Assembly (NCBI RefSeq): GCF_002157205.1
Contig: NZ_CP021358.1
Coordinates: 2,542,001-2,606,000 of the forward strand
Source: Kushneria marisflavi
GTDB lineage: Bacteria; Pseudomonadota; Gammaproteobacteria; Pseudomonadales; Halomonadaceae
Length of the DNA: 64,000 nt
Reading direction: 5' to 3'
Part shown: piece by piece, positions 26,493 through 36,123 of the stretch
Numbering within the stretch: position 1 is the first letter of the stretch
Layout of the letters: every line of letters begins with the position of its first letter
Translations under genes and position numbers: made by a program
The notes under the pieces: model-generated
The model's database searches: none
The model's input: only the letters and a program-made list of their open reading frames with translations
Told to the model about the DNA's origin: nothing

Positions 26493-27611
26493 ATGGATTA
26501 CAAGAGCGGACTGATCGCGGCCTCACTGGCACTGCTGATGCTGGGTGGCTGCAGCGATGATAGCGACAGCCAGAAGGCCGACAGCGCTGCAAGCGCCCAA
26601 CCGGATAGTGCCGAAACGCAGGACGGCAATAGCGAGGCTGCGGCAGAGCCGGTTCAGCTGGTCTTTGGGACCGGTGGCACCTCCGGCGCCTATTACGCGC
26701 TGGGCGGCGCATTGAAGTCCGTGCTGGAAGCCAGCCCGGTGATCAGCAACGTCCAGGTCGTCTCGACCGGTGCATCGGTACAAAACATTCAGAATATTCA
26801 GGACGGCCTGAATCAGCTGGCCATCGTCATGAGCGATGTGGCCTATGACGCCGTCAACGGCAAGAACCAGTTCGAGAACAACCCTGCCGATATCACGGCG
26901 ATTGCCGGGCTGTATCCCAACGTGGTGCAGGTCGTGGCGCTGGATAACAGCGGTATCAACAGCATCGCGGATATGGCCGGCAAGCGCATCGGTGTCGGTC
27001 AGGTAGGTTCGGGCGTGGAAGCCAGTGCCAAGATCGCTCTGTCCGCCGCCGGAATTGATTACGATGATCTGGCGCGCGTTAGTCATACCGGCTATGCCGA
27101 CAGCGTGACCGAAATGAGCAACGGTAATCTCGATGCTGCGTTTTTCACCTCGGGCGTGCCCAACAGCAACATTACCGGCCTGATGCAAAGCCGGGACATC
27201 AAGTTCGTCAACATCGATGGCGATACCGCCAAAAAACTGATGGCTGACTACCCCTATTACCAGAGCTACACCATTCCTGCCGGCGCAGCCGAACGTTACG
27301 ATCTCTCCGAGCCCGTCAACACCGTCTCCATCCGTAATCTTCTGATCGCGCCGGCCAGCATGCGTGATGATGTGGCCGAGGATCTGGCTCGCCGCTTTGA
27401 TGAATATCTGGGCTCCGGGCAGGTCGCGGTGGGTGCCCTGAAGGAAGTGGGTTCCGACACGCTGGACAAGGATCTGGTTCTGCCGGTGCACCCCGGGGCA
27501 AAGCGTTATTACGACAGCCGCCAGGAGAGCGCTCAGGGCAGTGATGCCGGATTTGACGCCGGTGGCAGCGATGCGGCCGATAACAACGCCAACAGCAACG
27601 ACGCTACCTGA
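26493..27611 (+). CDS. TAXI-family TRAP transporter solute-binding lipoprotein
   Basis: A 372-aa TAXI-type substrate-binding protein. The N-terminus is a lipoprotein signal (SLALLMLGGC, lipidation at C20) followed by a low-complexity Ser/Asp/Ala linker. The mature domain begins VQLVFGTGGTSGAYYALGGA, the family hallmark, with DGLNQLAIVMSDVAYDAVNG and AGLYPNVVQVVAL later. It delivers an unknown organic acid or similar solute to the fused permease at 28170. ATG 26493 is chosen over 26448 because it starts the signal peptide and follows GGGGATGG. A lipid anchor is unusual for binding proteins of Gram-negative bacteria, which are mostly free in the periplasm. Confidence 0.9.
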   Translation: MDYKSGLIAASLALLMLGGCSDDSDSQKADSAASAQPDSAETQDGNSEAAAEPVQLVFGTGGTSGAYYALGGALKSVLEASPVISNVQVVSTGASVQNIQNIQDGLNQLAIVMSDVAYDAVNGKNQFENNPADITAIAGLYPNVVQVVALDNSGINSIADMAGKRIGVGQVGSGVEASAKIALSAAGIDYDDLARVSHTGYADSVTEMSNGNLDAAFFTSGVPNSNITGLMQSRDIKFVNIDGDTAKKLMADYPYYQSYTIPAGAAERYDLSEPVNTVSIRNLLIAPASMRDDVAEDLARRFDEYLGSGQVAVGALKEVGSDTLDKDLVLPVHPGAKRYYDSRQESAQGSDAGFDAGGSDAADNNANSNDAT

Positions 27612-27619
27612 GCCAGCGC

Positions 27620-28189
27620 GTGTCGCATCGTCGCGGCTGGCTTTTGTTGTATGCCCTGATGTTGCTGCTGGTGCTTTGCTGGCCCCGGCCGTGGCTGGTG
27701 GTCAGCGAGCTTCATGCCGGGAGCGCTGATGAGCGGCGCTACGCGTTCTCCGGCGATGATGGCACGCGGTTTTCGCTGCGCTGGCAGCATTCGGTCGAGC
27801 GGGAGGACTGGACTGAAACCTTCGAGCTGACCCAGGGCGGCGTCGATGTGGTGCGCAGTCGCTTCAAGACCTTTGGCGCCGGTGTGCCGGACACCGGCCG
27901 ACCCAGCCGTCTCGAGCACGGCTGGGTCGTGCTCGAGGGCCTCCATCGGTCGGTAGATCCCTTGCTGGTACAGGCCGCCGAGCGCGAACACTATCGCCTT
28001 GAATATGGTGGCTACTGGTTCGACCTCGCTGCGCTCGGACCGGCGCCGATTCTGCACTTCCAACAACAACGGTTGCCGCCGATCATGGTCATGGCTGCCC
28101 TGTGGCGCCCCTGGTGGCACCGAATGACCCGTGAACATCAAAATCCCGGGTCGGTACGGAGAGAACAACATGAACACACGGGTGGATAG
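27620..28189 (+). CDS. DUF1850 domain protein of the TAXI-TRAP operon
   Basis: A 189-aa protein with one N-terminal hydrophobic segment (about residues 7-22) and a globular region carrying FSLRWQHSVEREDWTETFEL and RFKTFGAGVPDTGR, typical of DUF1850. Such proteins are regularly encoded between the TAXI binding protein and the fused permease; their role is unproven. The start is GTG at 27620, 8 bp after the upstream stop. Its 3' end overlaps the permease start by 20 bp, indicating coupling. Confidence 0.82.
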   Translation: MSHRRGWLLLYALMLLLVLCWPRPWLVVSELHAGSADERRYAFSGDDGTRFSLRWQHSVEREDWTETFELTQGGVDVVRSRFKTFGAGVPDTGRPSRLEHGWVVLEGLHRSVDPLLVQAAEREHYRLEYGGYWFDLAALGPAPILHFQQQRLPPIMVMAALWRPWWHRMTREHQNPGSVRREQHEHTGG

Positions 28190-30419
28190 CCGCAATACCC
28201 CGGATGACAAGCATGATGGCGCCGAGCTGCCCGGCGGTCTGGCCGGGACGCAGGATACGGCAGCACTGGACCCGGCTCTGCTCGAGAAATATGACCGCGA
28301 AAGCGCCATTCGCCACAGCCTTCCGCCACTGTTTGCCCGTGTGGTCACCGTCATTGGCGTGCTGCTGGCACTGTTCCATCTTTATACGTCAACGGCCGGA
28401 CCGCTGATCGATATTCAGCAGCGCAGCATTCACCTCTATACGCTGCTGGCACTGGCCTTTGTGCTCTATCCCTTTACTCGTAAGGGGGCGCGGGACCGGG
28501 TACCGATACGCGATGTGATTCTGGCGGTAGTGGCGCTTGGTATCGGCGTGTACATGATCCTTTCCACCCAGCGCATCATTCTGGCTGCCGGGCGTATTAC
28601 GGATCTGGACATGGTGATCGGTATCGTGGCCATCCTGCTGGTACTGGATGCCACCCGTCGTGTGACCGGCTGGGGACTGACACTGCTGGCCACGGCCTTT
28701 CTGGCCTATGGCATCTACGCCCGGCTGTCGTTCTACCCCGAGCTTAATCCGAACATCCTGATGGCGATCGGTCGTCAGCTGATGTCGCATCTGGTCTACA
28801 TCACTGAAGGCCTGCTGGGCTCGGCCATTGCCGTATCGGCCAGCTACATCATCCTGTTCATTCTCTTTGGCGCCTTTCTGGGCAAGTCAGGGCTTGGTCA
28901 GCTTTTCAATGATCTGGCGCTGGCGGTCGCCGGGCATTCCCGGGGCGGGCCGGCCAAGGTGGCGGTCATCGCCAGTGGTTTTCTGGGCTCGATCAACGGG
29001 TCAGCGATTGCCAATGTGGTTACGACCGGTGCCTTCACCATTCCGCTGATGAAAAAGACCGGCTACAAGCCGAACTTTGCCGGCGCCGTGGAAGCCGCGG
29101 CCAGCGTGGGTGGTCAGATCCTGCCGCCCATCATGGGGGCAGCTGCCTTCATCATGGCCGAGGTGCTGTCGGTGCCCTATACCCAGGTCATGCTGGCCGG
29201 CATCATTCCGGCACTGCTCTTCTATCTCGGTGTTTTGATCCAGGTCCATCTGCGCGCGCTGCGCAACGGTCTCAAGGGCATTCCGCGGGACCAGCTTTCG
29301 CCGGTGCGGGCCGTTATGGTCGAGCGCGGCCATCTTCTGATTCCCATGGCGGTGCTGATCTGGCTACTGGCCGATGGTCGCGCACCGTTTTTTGCCGCCT
29401 TCTGGTCGATCGGTGCCACGGTGTTAATCTGCGGTACGCGCCGTGTGGTGATCGGGTTGTCGCTGATTTTGCTGGCGCTGATCTTTCAGCCGCAGCTGGA
29501 GGGTCTGATCGTGGGTCGCGGCATTCCCGATGTCGGCATTGATCGACTGTGGCTGCTGGCGGTGATCGCGGTGCCGGTGATGGTCAACGCGCTGCGAGCC
29601 AGAAAGGGCATCGTTGCCGAAACCATGACCGCGCGTGACTGTGTCGATGCCATGGAAGGGGGCATTCGCAACGCCATTCCGGTGGCCGTCGCCTGTGGGG
29701 CGGTGGGCATCATCGTGGGGGTTGCCACGCTCACCGGTATCGCGCTGGAAGCAGCTGATGCCGTTGTGGCGCTGGGTTCGCAGATTCCCAGCCCAATGAT
29801 CCAGCTGATGGTCACGCTGCTTCTGACCATGCTGGCATCCATCGTGCTGGGCATGGGGCTGCCGAGTATCCCGACCTACATCATTACCAGCACCATGGCA
29901 GCGCCGATCCTTTTGAACCTCCCGCTGTTTCGCGAGCTCTCCGGCAGCAATGACACGGCCGTGTTCGTGGCGCACATGTTTGTCTTCTACTTCGGCATCT
30001 TTGCCAACCTGACCCCGCCGGTGGCGCTGGCCGCCTATGCCGGTGCCGGCATCAGTGGGGGCTCGCCCAATGCCACGGGCTTTCAGGCCATGAAGCTGGC
30101 CATTGCCGGATTCGTGGTGCCCTTCATGTTCGTGTTCGCCCACGAAATGCTGATGATTGACTCAACGATCGCCAATATCGCGATGGTACTGGTGACCAGC
30201 GTGGCCGGGGTCACCCTGCTGGCGGTGGCCGCCGAGGGGTATCTGTGGACGAAGGTCAACATGATCATGCGGTTGCTGTCACTGGTGGGCGCGCTGATGC
30301 TGATCTTCCCGGGTATCTGGACCGATATTGCCGGCGCGGCAATCGCAGTGGTTGTGTTTGTCACCAACCGGGCACTGGCCGCAAAGGATAGGGTGGGGGC
30401 GTCAGGCAGTCCTGCCTGA
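28170..30419 (+). CDS. TRAP transporter fused permease subunit (DctQM type)
   Basis: A 749-aa polytopic inner-membrane protein, the 4TM/12TM fused form paired with TAXI binding proteins. A hydrophilic N-terminus (to about residue 60) is followed by the small-subunit-like segments and then the large-subunit region: FGAFLGKSGLGQLFNDLALA, GGPAKVAVIASGFLGSINGS, GGQILPPIMGAAAFIMAEVL, MGLPSIPTYIITSTMAAPIL and NLTPPVALAAYAGAGISGG. Transport would be driven by a cation gradient, often Na+ in halophiles. GGAGAG before ATG 28170 decides the start over GTG 28131. Confidence 0.92.
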   Translation: MNTRVDSRNTPDDKHDGAELPGGLAGTQDTAALDPALLEKYDRESAIRHSLPPLFARVVTVIGVLLALFHLYTSTAGPLIDIQQRSIHLYTLLALAFVLYPFTRKGARDRVPIRDVILAVVALGIGVYMILSTQRIILAAGRITDLDMVIGIVAILLVLDATRRVTGWGLTLLATAFLAYGIYARLSFYPELNPNILMAIGRQLMSHLVYITEGLLGSAIAVSASYIILFILFGAFLGKSGLGQLFNDLALAVAGHSRGGPAKVAVIASGFLGSINGSAIANVVTTGAFTIPLMKKTGYKPNFAGAVEAAASVGGQILPPIMGAAAFIMAEVLSVPYTQVMLAGIIPALLFYLGVLIQVHLRALRNGLKGIPRDQLSPVRAVMVERGHLLIPMAVLIWLLADGRAPFFAAFWSIGATVLICGTRRVVIGLSLILLALIFQPQLEGLIVGRGIPDVGIDRLWLLAVIAVPVMVNALRARKGIVAETMTARDCVDAMEGGIRNAIPVAVACGAVGIIVGVATLTGIALEAADAVVALGSQIPSPMIQLMVTLLLTMLASIVLGMGLPSIPTYIITSTMAAPILLNLPLFRELSGSNDTAVFVAHMFVFYFGIFANLTPPVALAAYAGAGISGGSPNATGFQAMKLAIAGFVVPFMFVFAHEMLMIDSTIANIAMVLVTSVAGVTLLAVAAEGYLWTKVNMIMRLLSLVGALMLIFPGIWTDIAGAAIAVVVFVTNRALAAKDRVGASGSPA

Positions 30420-30438
30420 CGCCTGCCGGTCGGGGCAT

Positions 30439-31440
30439 TTAACGGCGTCCCGACCGGAGTTCGGCGAGGATTTCATAGCTGTGCAGCCGGTCGGCATGTT
30501 CGAAGAAATCCGAGTTGATCATCACTTCATTGACCCCCGTACGCTCGATAAAGGCTTCGAGTTCCCGTCGAACGGTGTCCGGTCCGCCCACGATGGAGGC
30601 GCCCAGATTGTTGGAAATGGCGGCCTGCTCGTGCGGGCTCCAGTCCATCTCCCGTACTGGTGGCGCCAGCTGAATACGACGCCCGCGGATGAGTGACAGG
30701 AATTTCTGCTGCTGGGTGGTGGCCTGATACTGCGCTTCTTCATCGGTGTCAGCGGCGATCAGTGGAATGCCGGCCATGGCGTAGGGCTCGCTGAGTACCT
30801 CTGAAGGCTGAAACTGGGTCCGATACAGTCGTAGCGCTTCCATCATGTAGCCAGGCGCAAACTGGCCGGCGAAGGCGAACGGCAGCCCCAGGTGTGCGGC
30901 GAGCTGAGCGCTGTAGCCGCTGGAGCCCAGCAACCAGAGCGGCACATGAGTGCCCTGTCCCGGCCAGGCGCTGACGCGCTGTCCTGGCTGCTCATCACCA
31001 AGGTAGCGAGCAAGTTCTGCAACCTGCTGAGGAAAGTCATGCACGCCGCTTTGAGGATTGCGACCCAGCGCGGCGATGGTGGCGCCATCGGTGCCCGGGG
31101 CGCGCCCCAGCCCCAGATCGATGCGGTCCGGATAGAGCGTGGCCAGCGTGCCGAACTGCTCGGCCACCACCAGCGGGGGATGGTTGGGCAGCATGACGCC
31201 ACCGGAACCGACCCGGATGGTCGAAGTCGCGCCGGCCACATGGCCGATCAACACCGAGGTGGCGGCGCTTGCGATGCCGGCGGCGTTATGGTGCTCGGCC
31301 AGCCAGAAACGATGATAGCCCAGCGCCTCGGCATGACGCGCCAGAGTCACCGTATTGTCGAACGTCTCACTGATGGTGCCGCCCTGACGCACGGGGGCCA
31401 GATCCAGTACGGACAGGCGAGTATTGGCAAGTAGGGACAT
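30439..31440 (-). CDS. Luciferase-like (LLM) flavin-dependent monooxygenase
   Basis: A 333-aa protein of the bacterial luciferase-like family, YhbW/MsnO8 type: [20 protein letters not shown] at the N-terminus, [40 protein letters not shown] and [15 protein letters not shown]. Members use reduced FMN and oxygen; substrate unknown. The gene stands alone, convergent with the TRAP permease gene (20-bp gap). Confidence 0.87.
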   Translation of the reverse strand: MSLLANTRLSVLDLAPVRQGGTISETFDNTVTLARHAEALGYHRFWLAEHHNAAGIASAATSVLIGHVAGATSTIRVGSGGVMLPNHPPLVVAEQFGTLATLYPDRIDLGLGRAPGTDGATIAALGRNPQSGVHDFPQQVAELARYLGDEQPGQRVSAWPGQGTHVPLWLLGSSGYSAQLAAHLGLPFAFAGQFAPGYMMEALRLYRTQFQPSEVLSEPYAMAGIPLIAADTDEEAQYQATTQQQKFLSLIRGRRIQLAPPVREMDWSPHEQAAISNNLGASIVGGPDTVRRELEAFIERTGVNEVMINSDFFEHADRLHSYEILAELRSGRR

Positions 31441-31567
31441 GGTGGCCTCTGTTGATTGCGAAGTAGCGCTGCCGCCAGCATATCATTAGCAGGCTTATCA
31501 TGTGTGACGTCGGGGCATGCTATCGGTAATTCAATGGGGAGGAAGGCAGGAGCGTGTGATCGGTCAC

Positions 31568-31594
31568 AAAAAAAGCCGGCAGTGCCGGCTTTTT
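31568..31594. terminator. Bidirectional intrinsic terminator
   Basis: AAAAAAGCCGGC (31568-31579) and GCCGGCTTTTTT (31583-31594) with loop AGT. It terminates the minus-strand gene ending at 31620; its symmetric A/T runs would work on both strands. Confidence 0.92.
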
Positions 31595-31619
31595 TCAGCA
31601 ACGGATCAGGGTATTTAGA

Positions 31620-31949
31620 TCAGTGATGCTGTGCATGTGGGTCACGGCGAATCTCGTATTCACCTTCAAGCGTGGCGTGGCCGCCACCGGCAGCTGTCTG
31701 CCCCTGCCATGTTTGTCCCTGACGCTCGGCATGCTTTTTCATGCGGTGGCGCACCAGGGGCATCATGGCCCAGCCCAGCAGAACGAAAAACAGGGCCAGT
31801 ACGCTGCCGAGCATCAGGAGAAGACCAAATACCATCCAGGCGCCCAGCATTTTCAGGGCACCGGGCTGGCGAGAGGGTTGCGCGGCCCGGGCGCGTGTCT
31901 TCATCTCTTCGGCCATGCGCCAGGCGGCGTTATAACTCTGATCTGCCAT
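31620..31949 (-). CDS. Small single-pass membrane protein, unknown function
   Basis: A 109-aa protein from ATG 31949 (MADQSYNAAWRMAEEMKTRA), with GAGGAG seven bases upstream; a longer frame from 31982 lacks such support. A hydrophobic stretch at about residues 34-63 (ALKMLGAWMVFGLLLMLGSV then LALFFVLLGWAMMPL) may form one long or two short membrane segments. The C-terminal half is basic and then Gly/His-rich (AAGGGHATLEGEYEIRRDPH). Family not recognised. Followed by a strong terminator. Confidence 0.65.
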   Translation of the reverse strand: MADQSYNAAWRMAEEMKTRARAAQPSRQPGALKMLGAWMVFGLLLMLGSVLALFFVLLGWAMMPLVRHRMKKHAERQGQTWQGQTAAGGGHATLEGEYEIRRDPHAQHH

Positions 31950-32109
31950 GTAAACACTCCTCACGGGTAGTGGCTGAATCAAAATGGCTGATAATAAGAC
32001 AATAGCGCGTGTGGCAGGTTCATGCCCAATTGCGTGATTCAGTTTTATGTCAGGGGATATTTCGAGGGGGGATTGCGTATCTTGCGGGGTAGGGCGGGGC
32101 AGCCCTGAC

Positions 32110-32132
32110 GCCCGAAAGAAAGCCTTTCGGGC
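32110..32132. terminator. Hairpin downstream of rpmE2
   Basis: GCCCGAAAG (32110-32118) and CTTTCGGGC (32124-32132) form a 9-bp stem with a 5-nt loop, 76 bp past the rpmE2 stop on the minus strand. T-runs are lacking on either side, so termination is only probable. Confidence 0.45.
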
Positions 32133-32207
32133 ATACAGGAGCGCTGCAATGTTCGGAATATCGGCCCGAACAAGGCCGTATGACGCGGGCGAAGCGCGCC
32201 CGGAGTC

Positions 32208-32471
32208 TTACTGCGCGTTGTTGCGCGTACCGAAGTTGCCGAAGCGACGACGGAACTGTGCTGCACGACCTTCGGAACTGGCCTGACGCTGCTGGCCGGT
32301 ATAGAAGGGATGCGATGCAGAAGAAATATCCAGACGTACCAGCGGATAGGTCTCGCCTTCAAACTCGATGGTTTCGCTGGTGCTTACCGTCGAACGAATC
32401 TTGAAGTGTGTATCGGCATTGGTGTCGTGGAAGATCACCGTGCGGTACTGGGGATGGATGCCTGCTTTCAT
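32208..32471 (-). CDS. rpmE2: 50S ribosomal protein L31 type B (zinc-independent)
   Basis: The 87-aa product begins MKAGIHPQYRTVIFHDTNAD and contains SHPFYTGQQR, typical of the L31 type B family. It has no cysteine at all, so it is the C-minus form that does not bind zinc. In many bacteria type B is induced under zinc limitation through Zur and replaces zinc-binding L31; I did not find a convincing Zur palindrome upstream. Whether a zinc-binding L31 exists elsewhere cannot be seen here. Confidence 0.95.
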   Translation of the reverse strand: MKAGIHPQYRTVIFHDTNADTHFKIRSTVSTSETIEFEGETYPLVRLDISSASHPFYTGQQRQASSEGRAAQFRRRFGNFGTRNNAQ

Positions 32472-32722
32472 GGCGCGCTCCGGAAAGATGTTGGTCAGCC
32501 AAATTTAATGGCCGGGTATGATGGGCCAGCGTCAAGATTTTTTCAACCGTTTTCCGGTCAGGCTCGACCCATATGGGCGGTTTTCAGCCGTTATGATCGT
32601 GAAAAATGATCCCACCCACAAGGATAAGCAGCGTTTTGTCCGCAAAGGGGCTTAATGACTTGTCGACCAGGCTTGACCAGGTCACGCTGCCTGCCGGTTG
32701 GACAGTAAAGGAATATCAGGGG

Positions 32723-35089
32723 ATGCAGGCGACAACAGGGCTTTGGGCGCTGACAGCCATGCGCCGGCTGGGCGCAATCGTCATGCTGGTGGTGATCGTA
32801 CTGGCAGGGGTGCCGAAGGCGAACGCTTCGGCTGCCGAACTTGCCGGGCTAGGAGCGGGTAACAAGGACGGCGCCAGCGGCAGTGAGCAGGTCTCTCCCC
32901 AGCAGATGCGCGACTCGCTGGATCAGCTGATCTCGACGCTTGAAAACAGCCAGCAGCGCGATTCGCTGCTAAAGGGGCTGCGCGAACTTCGCGAGGCCAG
33001 TCAGGCGCGTATCGACGGCGACAATGCCGAGGGGACGTCCGGGCGCGGATTGCTGGGCGCATTGGCCACCACCTTTGAGGAGGTAACCGGTCAGAACGGA
33101 GAGGGTCGCAGCCTGGTCGAGAGCTGGCAGCGCCGAGGCAACAGCGCGCTGGAGGATATGTCCGAACGATTTGGCAGTCACGACAGTCGCTGGTCATTAA
33201 TTCGTGACTTTCTGATGACGCTGGCAGTACAGATGGTGATCGGACTGCTGCTTTACGCGCTGATCAGGCTGGTGGGCAAGCATTATGGTGTCGTGCAGCG
33301 ACTGCCCGAGCAGCCGACCGCCGTCACGCTGATACGCTACTGTTTGCGTCGACTGCTGCCCATGGGGGTGGCCTTTGCCGTCACCCTGGTGATGATTTTT
33401 CGAATGGGTCCCTCACCCGGCATGATCCTGGCCACTACGCTTGGGTGGGCGGCGCTATGCGGCATGGTCTTTGCCTCTGTCTGTGAGGTGGTCTTTTCGC
33501 TGTTTTCCTGGGGGCATCGACGTACGGCGCTGCGGCTGCTGCGTCAGCAGGCGGCCTGGCCTCTTTTCTATATCGGCAGTGTGGCCGCGCTGGGAGATGC
33601 CCTTAACGCTTCACTGCTTAATGAGGCACTCGGCAGCCAGCTGGCTGGCTTCAGTGCGGAAGTGATCAACATCACGGCGGTCGTGCTGACCGGCTTTTTC
33701 GTGGTGCGCTTTCGTCGTCCGATTCGTCATCTGATTCGAAACCGACCGTTAAGCCAGCGTCGCCAGGGCGGGGCCATCAGTGACCTGATTCAAGTGCTGG
33801 GCAAGGTCTGGCACATTCCGGCGCTGCTGATCGTGGCCGCCTCGCTGCTGGCCATCCTGACCTACAGCGGTGATGTACGCTCGGTCTTCGCGCGCGCGCT
33901 TTTAACGGCCGGCCTCATGATCGTGACCCTGATCGTGACAGGCCTTTTGCGTCGCAACAGTCAGCAGGTGCGCCAGCGGCCGCGCCGCTCACTCTATATT
34001 CGACGTCTGACCCGATTTGGTTATGTGCTGTGCCATCTGGCCTGCTGGGTCGTCTTTGCCGAGTGTGCCGCTCAGGCCTGGGGCTTTTCGCTGCTCAATT
34101 TCGGACGAACCGGTGGAGTGGGCGAGCGTATTGCCCAGCCGCTGATCAGTATCGGTCTGACGGTGCTGATCTGCTGGCTGATCTGGATTCTGACCGATAC
34201 GGCCATTCATCGTGCCATGACTTCCACCTCGCGTTCCCAGCGCGGGCGCGCACGTCGGGCGCGGGCCGAAACCATCACACCGCTGATGCGCAATGTGGTG
34301 TTTGTCACCATCCTGGTGATCGGCACGATCGTGGCACTGGCCAACCTGGGCGTTAACGTGACGCCGCTTCTGGCCGGTGCCGGGGTCATCGGTCTGGCCG
34401 TCGGCTTTGGTGCCCAGACACTGGTGCAGGATCTGATTACCGGCATTTTCATTCTGGTAGAGGACACGCTGGCCATCGATGACTTTGTGGATGTGGGCGG
34501 CAATCTGGGCACGGTCGAAAAGCTCAGCCTGCGCACCATCCGGCTGCGTGATCTGGATGGCATCGTGCATTCGGTACCTTTCAGTCAGATCAAGGCAGTG
34601 CAGAACTATTCGCGAGAGTTTGGCTACGCCATGTTCCGCGTACGCGTTCCGCAGCGCATGACCATCGATCGGGCCATCGAGATGATCGAGGAGACGGCCG
34701 GCGGTATGCGCAACGATCCGCTGTTTCGCTTCAAGATCTGGTCGGCGCTCGAAATGCAGGGAGTGGAAAGCTTTACCGAGGGCTCGGCCATCGTACGGGC
34801 CCGTTTTCGGACTGCTCCGGTCATGCAGTGGGAGGTGACGCGAGAATTCAATTTGCGCCTCAAGCGTCGTATGGATGAAGAAGGCTTCGACCTGGCCGTA
34901 CCGCGCACCAGTGTCCATCTGGAAAACCTTGATGGCCTGCTGGAGCATCTGCAAGGGGCGCGCTCGGGCGAAGTGCGACGGGAGGGTCAGGACGTTATGG
35001 TCGCGCCTCCCGACTCACATGACGAAGGATCGGATACCGGCGGCGCACCGAATGGTGATGCGCCGGGCGGTGGGGCTGCGCGTCCCTGA
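32723..35089 (+). CDS. Large MscS-family mechanosensitive channel (YbiO-like)
   Basis: About 788 aa from ATG 32723. An N-terminal signal or first membrane segment (MRRLGAIVMLVVIVLAGVPK) is followed by a periplasmic, helical Gln/Glu-rich region, several membrane segments, and the MscS core: pore helix LLAGAGVIGLAVGFGAQTLV, QDLITGIFILVEDTLAIDDF and the beta domain (IRLRDLDGIVHSVPFSQIKA). Such channels release solutes on hypo-osmotic shock, relevant to a halophile. ATG 32723 follows AAAGGA; ATG 32759 and 32606 are alternatives. The C-terminus is Gly/Asp-rich and probably disordered. Confidence 0.9.
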   Translation: MQATTGLWALTAMRRLGAIVMLVVIVLAGVPKANASAAELAGLGAGNKDGASGSEQVSPQQMRDSLDQLISTLENSQQRDSLLKGLRELREASQARIDGDNAEGTSGRGLLGALATTFEEVTGQNGEGRSLVESWQRRGNSALEDMSERFGSHDSRWSLIRDFLMTLAVQMVIGLLLYALIRLVGKHYGVVQRLPEQPTAVTLIRYCLRRLLPMGVAFAVTLVMIFRMGPSPGMILATTLGWAALCGMVFASVCEVVFSLFSWGHRRTALRLLRQQAAWPLFYIGSVAALGDALNASLLNEALGSQLAGFSAEVINITAVVLTGFFVVRFRRPIRHLIRNRPLSQRRQGGAISDLIQVLGKVWHIPALLIVAASLLAILTYSGDVRSVFARALLTAGLMIVTLIVTGLLRRNSQQVRQRPRRSLYIRRLTRFGYVLCHLACWVVFAECAAQAWGFSLLNFGRTGGVGERIAQPLISIGLTVLICWLIWILTDTAIHRAMTSTSRSQRGRARRARAETITPLMRNVVFVTILVIGTIVALANLGVNVTPLLAGAGVIGLAVGFGAQTLVQDLITGIFILVEDTLAIDDFVDVGGNLGTVEKLSLRTIRLRDLDGIVHSVPFSQIKAVQNYSREFGYAMFRVRVPQRMTIDRAIEMIEETAGGMRNDPLFRFKIWSALEMQGVESFTEGSAIVRARFRTAPVMQWEVTREFNLRLKRRMDEEGFDLAVPRTSVHLENLDGLLEHLQGARSGEVRREGQDVMVAPPDSHDEGSDTGGAPNGDAPGGGAARP

Positions 35090-35097
35090 ACCGTCAG

Positions 35098-36123
35098 TCA
35101 GGCCGTCTCTCCCGGCAAATGAAGATGGCCTCGCACGACCTGGCGAGACCCGCGTCGGCTGCCGGAGCGCAGGGCATCCTCGACAAGATCCATGGCCTGG
35201 GTGGCCATGGTCTTTAGATCATGACGAATGGAGGGCATATCCATACCCAGCAGTTCGGCGCAGGCGATCCCGTCGATGCAGAAAAGACGGGGGCCGCCGG
35301 GCTGCCCGGGCAGGGGGAGGCCGGCCCGTCGATAGGCCGCCAGAATGCCCAGCGTGATCTGGTTGTTGATGCCAATCAGGGCATCAGGCAGCGGGGGCTG
35401 ATCGAGTCTCTTCTCCAGAAACTGCTCGGCAGGCGTCATGGAAAAATCCCCATAGTTCACCTCAAGCGTGATGCGACTGCCTGCCATGGCCTCGCGTATC
35501 CCTGATACCCGCCCGATGGTCACCAGCGAGTCCGGTGGTCCGGAGAGAATCAGCAGTCGCTCGACCGGCTGTTCTCTCATCCACATTCCCGCCTGATAGC
35601 CGCAGTCCAGGTTGTCGATGTAGACACCGCCATAGTGGGGGGCCGTGACCTCACGGTCCACCAGAATAACGGCAATGCCTGCCTTTTCCAGACGCTCGAA
35701 ATAGGGAGGGCGATAACGTCGATCAGCGGAGATGACGGTCAGGATGATGCCGTCCACACCGCAGGCGATCAGGCGATCCACGGCAGCTTCTTCCTGAGCG
35801 GCTGAATCATGGGAATCCATGATCAGCACGTCCATGCGGCGCGCTTCTCCCTGTTGGCTGAAAGCACAGGCCAGGTCATGAAAAAAGGGATTGTCCAGCT
35901 GAGGGTTAATAACGCCTATCACCGGGCGTCGGTTTTCCTCGCCGGTCGGACGCTGTCTTGCCACGTACCCCATTGCCTGTGCCGCGTCGAGTACACGCTG
36001 ACGAGTCTGGGGATGCAACTGTTCAGGGGCGCTGAAAGCGCGGGAGACAGTGATCGTGCTGACCCCTGCGGCGCGGGCAACATCCTTGAGACGAACTCTT
36101 GTGGAAGGTGATGGCGGCTCCAT
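35098..36123 (-). CDS. LacI-family transcriptional regulator of the polyol cluster
   Basis: The 341-aa product has the LacI helix-turn-helix at residues 10-55 (VRLKDVARAAGVSTITVSRA, FSAPEQLHPQTRQRVLDAAQ) and a periplasmic-binding-protein-like sensor domain (RPVIGVINPQLDNPFFHDLA, GVDGIILTVISADRRYRP, YGGVYIDNLDCGYQAGMWM). It is divergent from the polyol ABC operon across a 350-bp AT-rich gap, so it is the probable regulator of that operon, responding to a sugar or polyol. Effector unknown. It lies 8 bp from the convergent mechanosensitive channel gene. Confidence 0.9.
   Translation of the reverse strand: MEPPSPSTRVRLKDVARAAGVSTITVSRAFSAPEQLHPQTRQRVLDAAQAMGYVARQRPTGEENRRPVIGVINPQLDNPFFHDLACAFSQQGEARRMDVLIMDSHDSAAQEEAAVDRLIACGVDGIILTVISADRRYRPPYFERLEKAGIAVILVDREVTAPHYGGVYIDNLDCGYQAGMWMREQPVERLLILSGPPDSLVTIGRVSGIREAMAGSRITLEVNYGDFSMTPAEQFLEKRLDQPPLPDALIGINNQITLGILAAYRRAGLPLPGQPGGPRLFCIDGIACAELLGMDMPSIRHDLKTMATQAMDLVEDALRSGSRRGSRQVVRGHLHLPGETA

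Noticed and set aside
33989..34954. Open frame of about 321 codons opposite the mechanosensitive channel
   Set aside because: Antisense to the conserved MscS core; His/Gln-rich composition indicates reverse-strand translation of a membrane gene.
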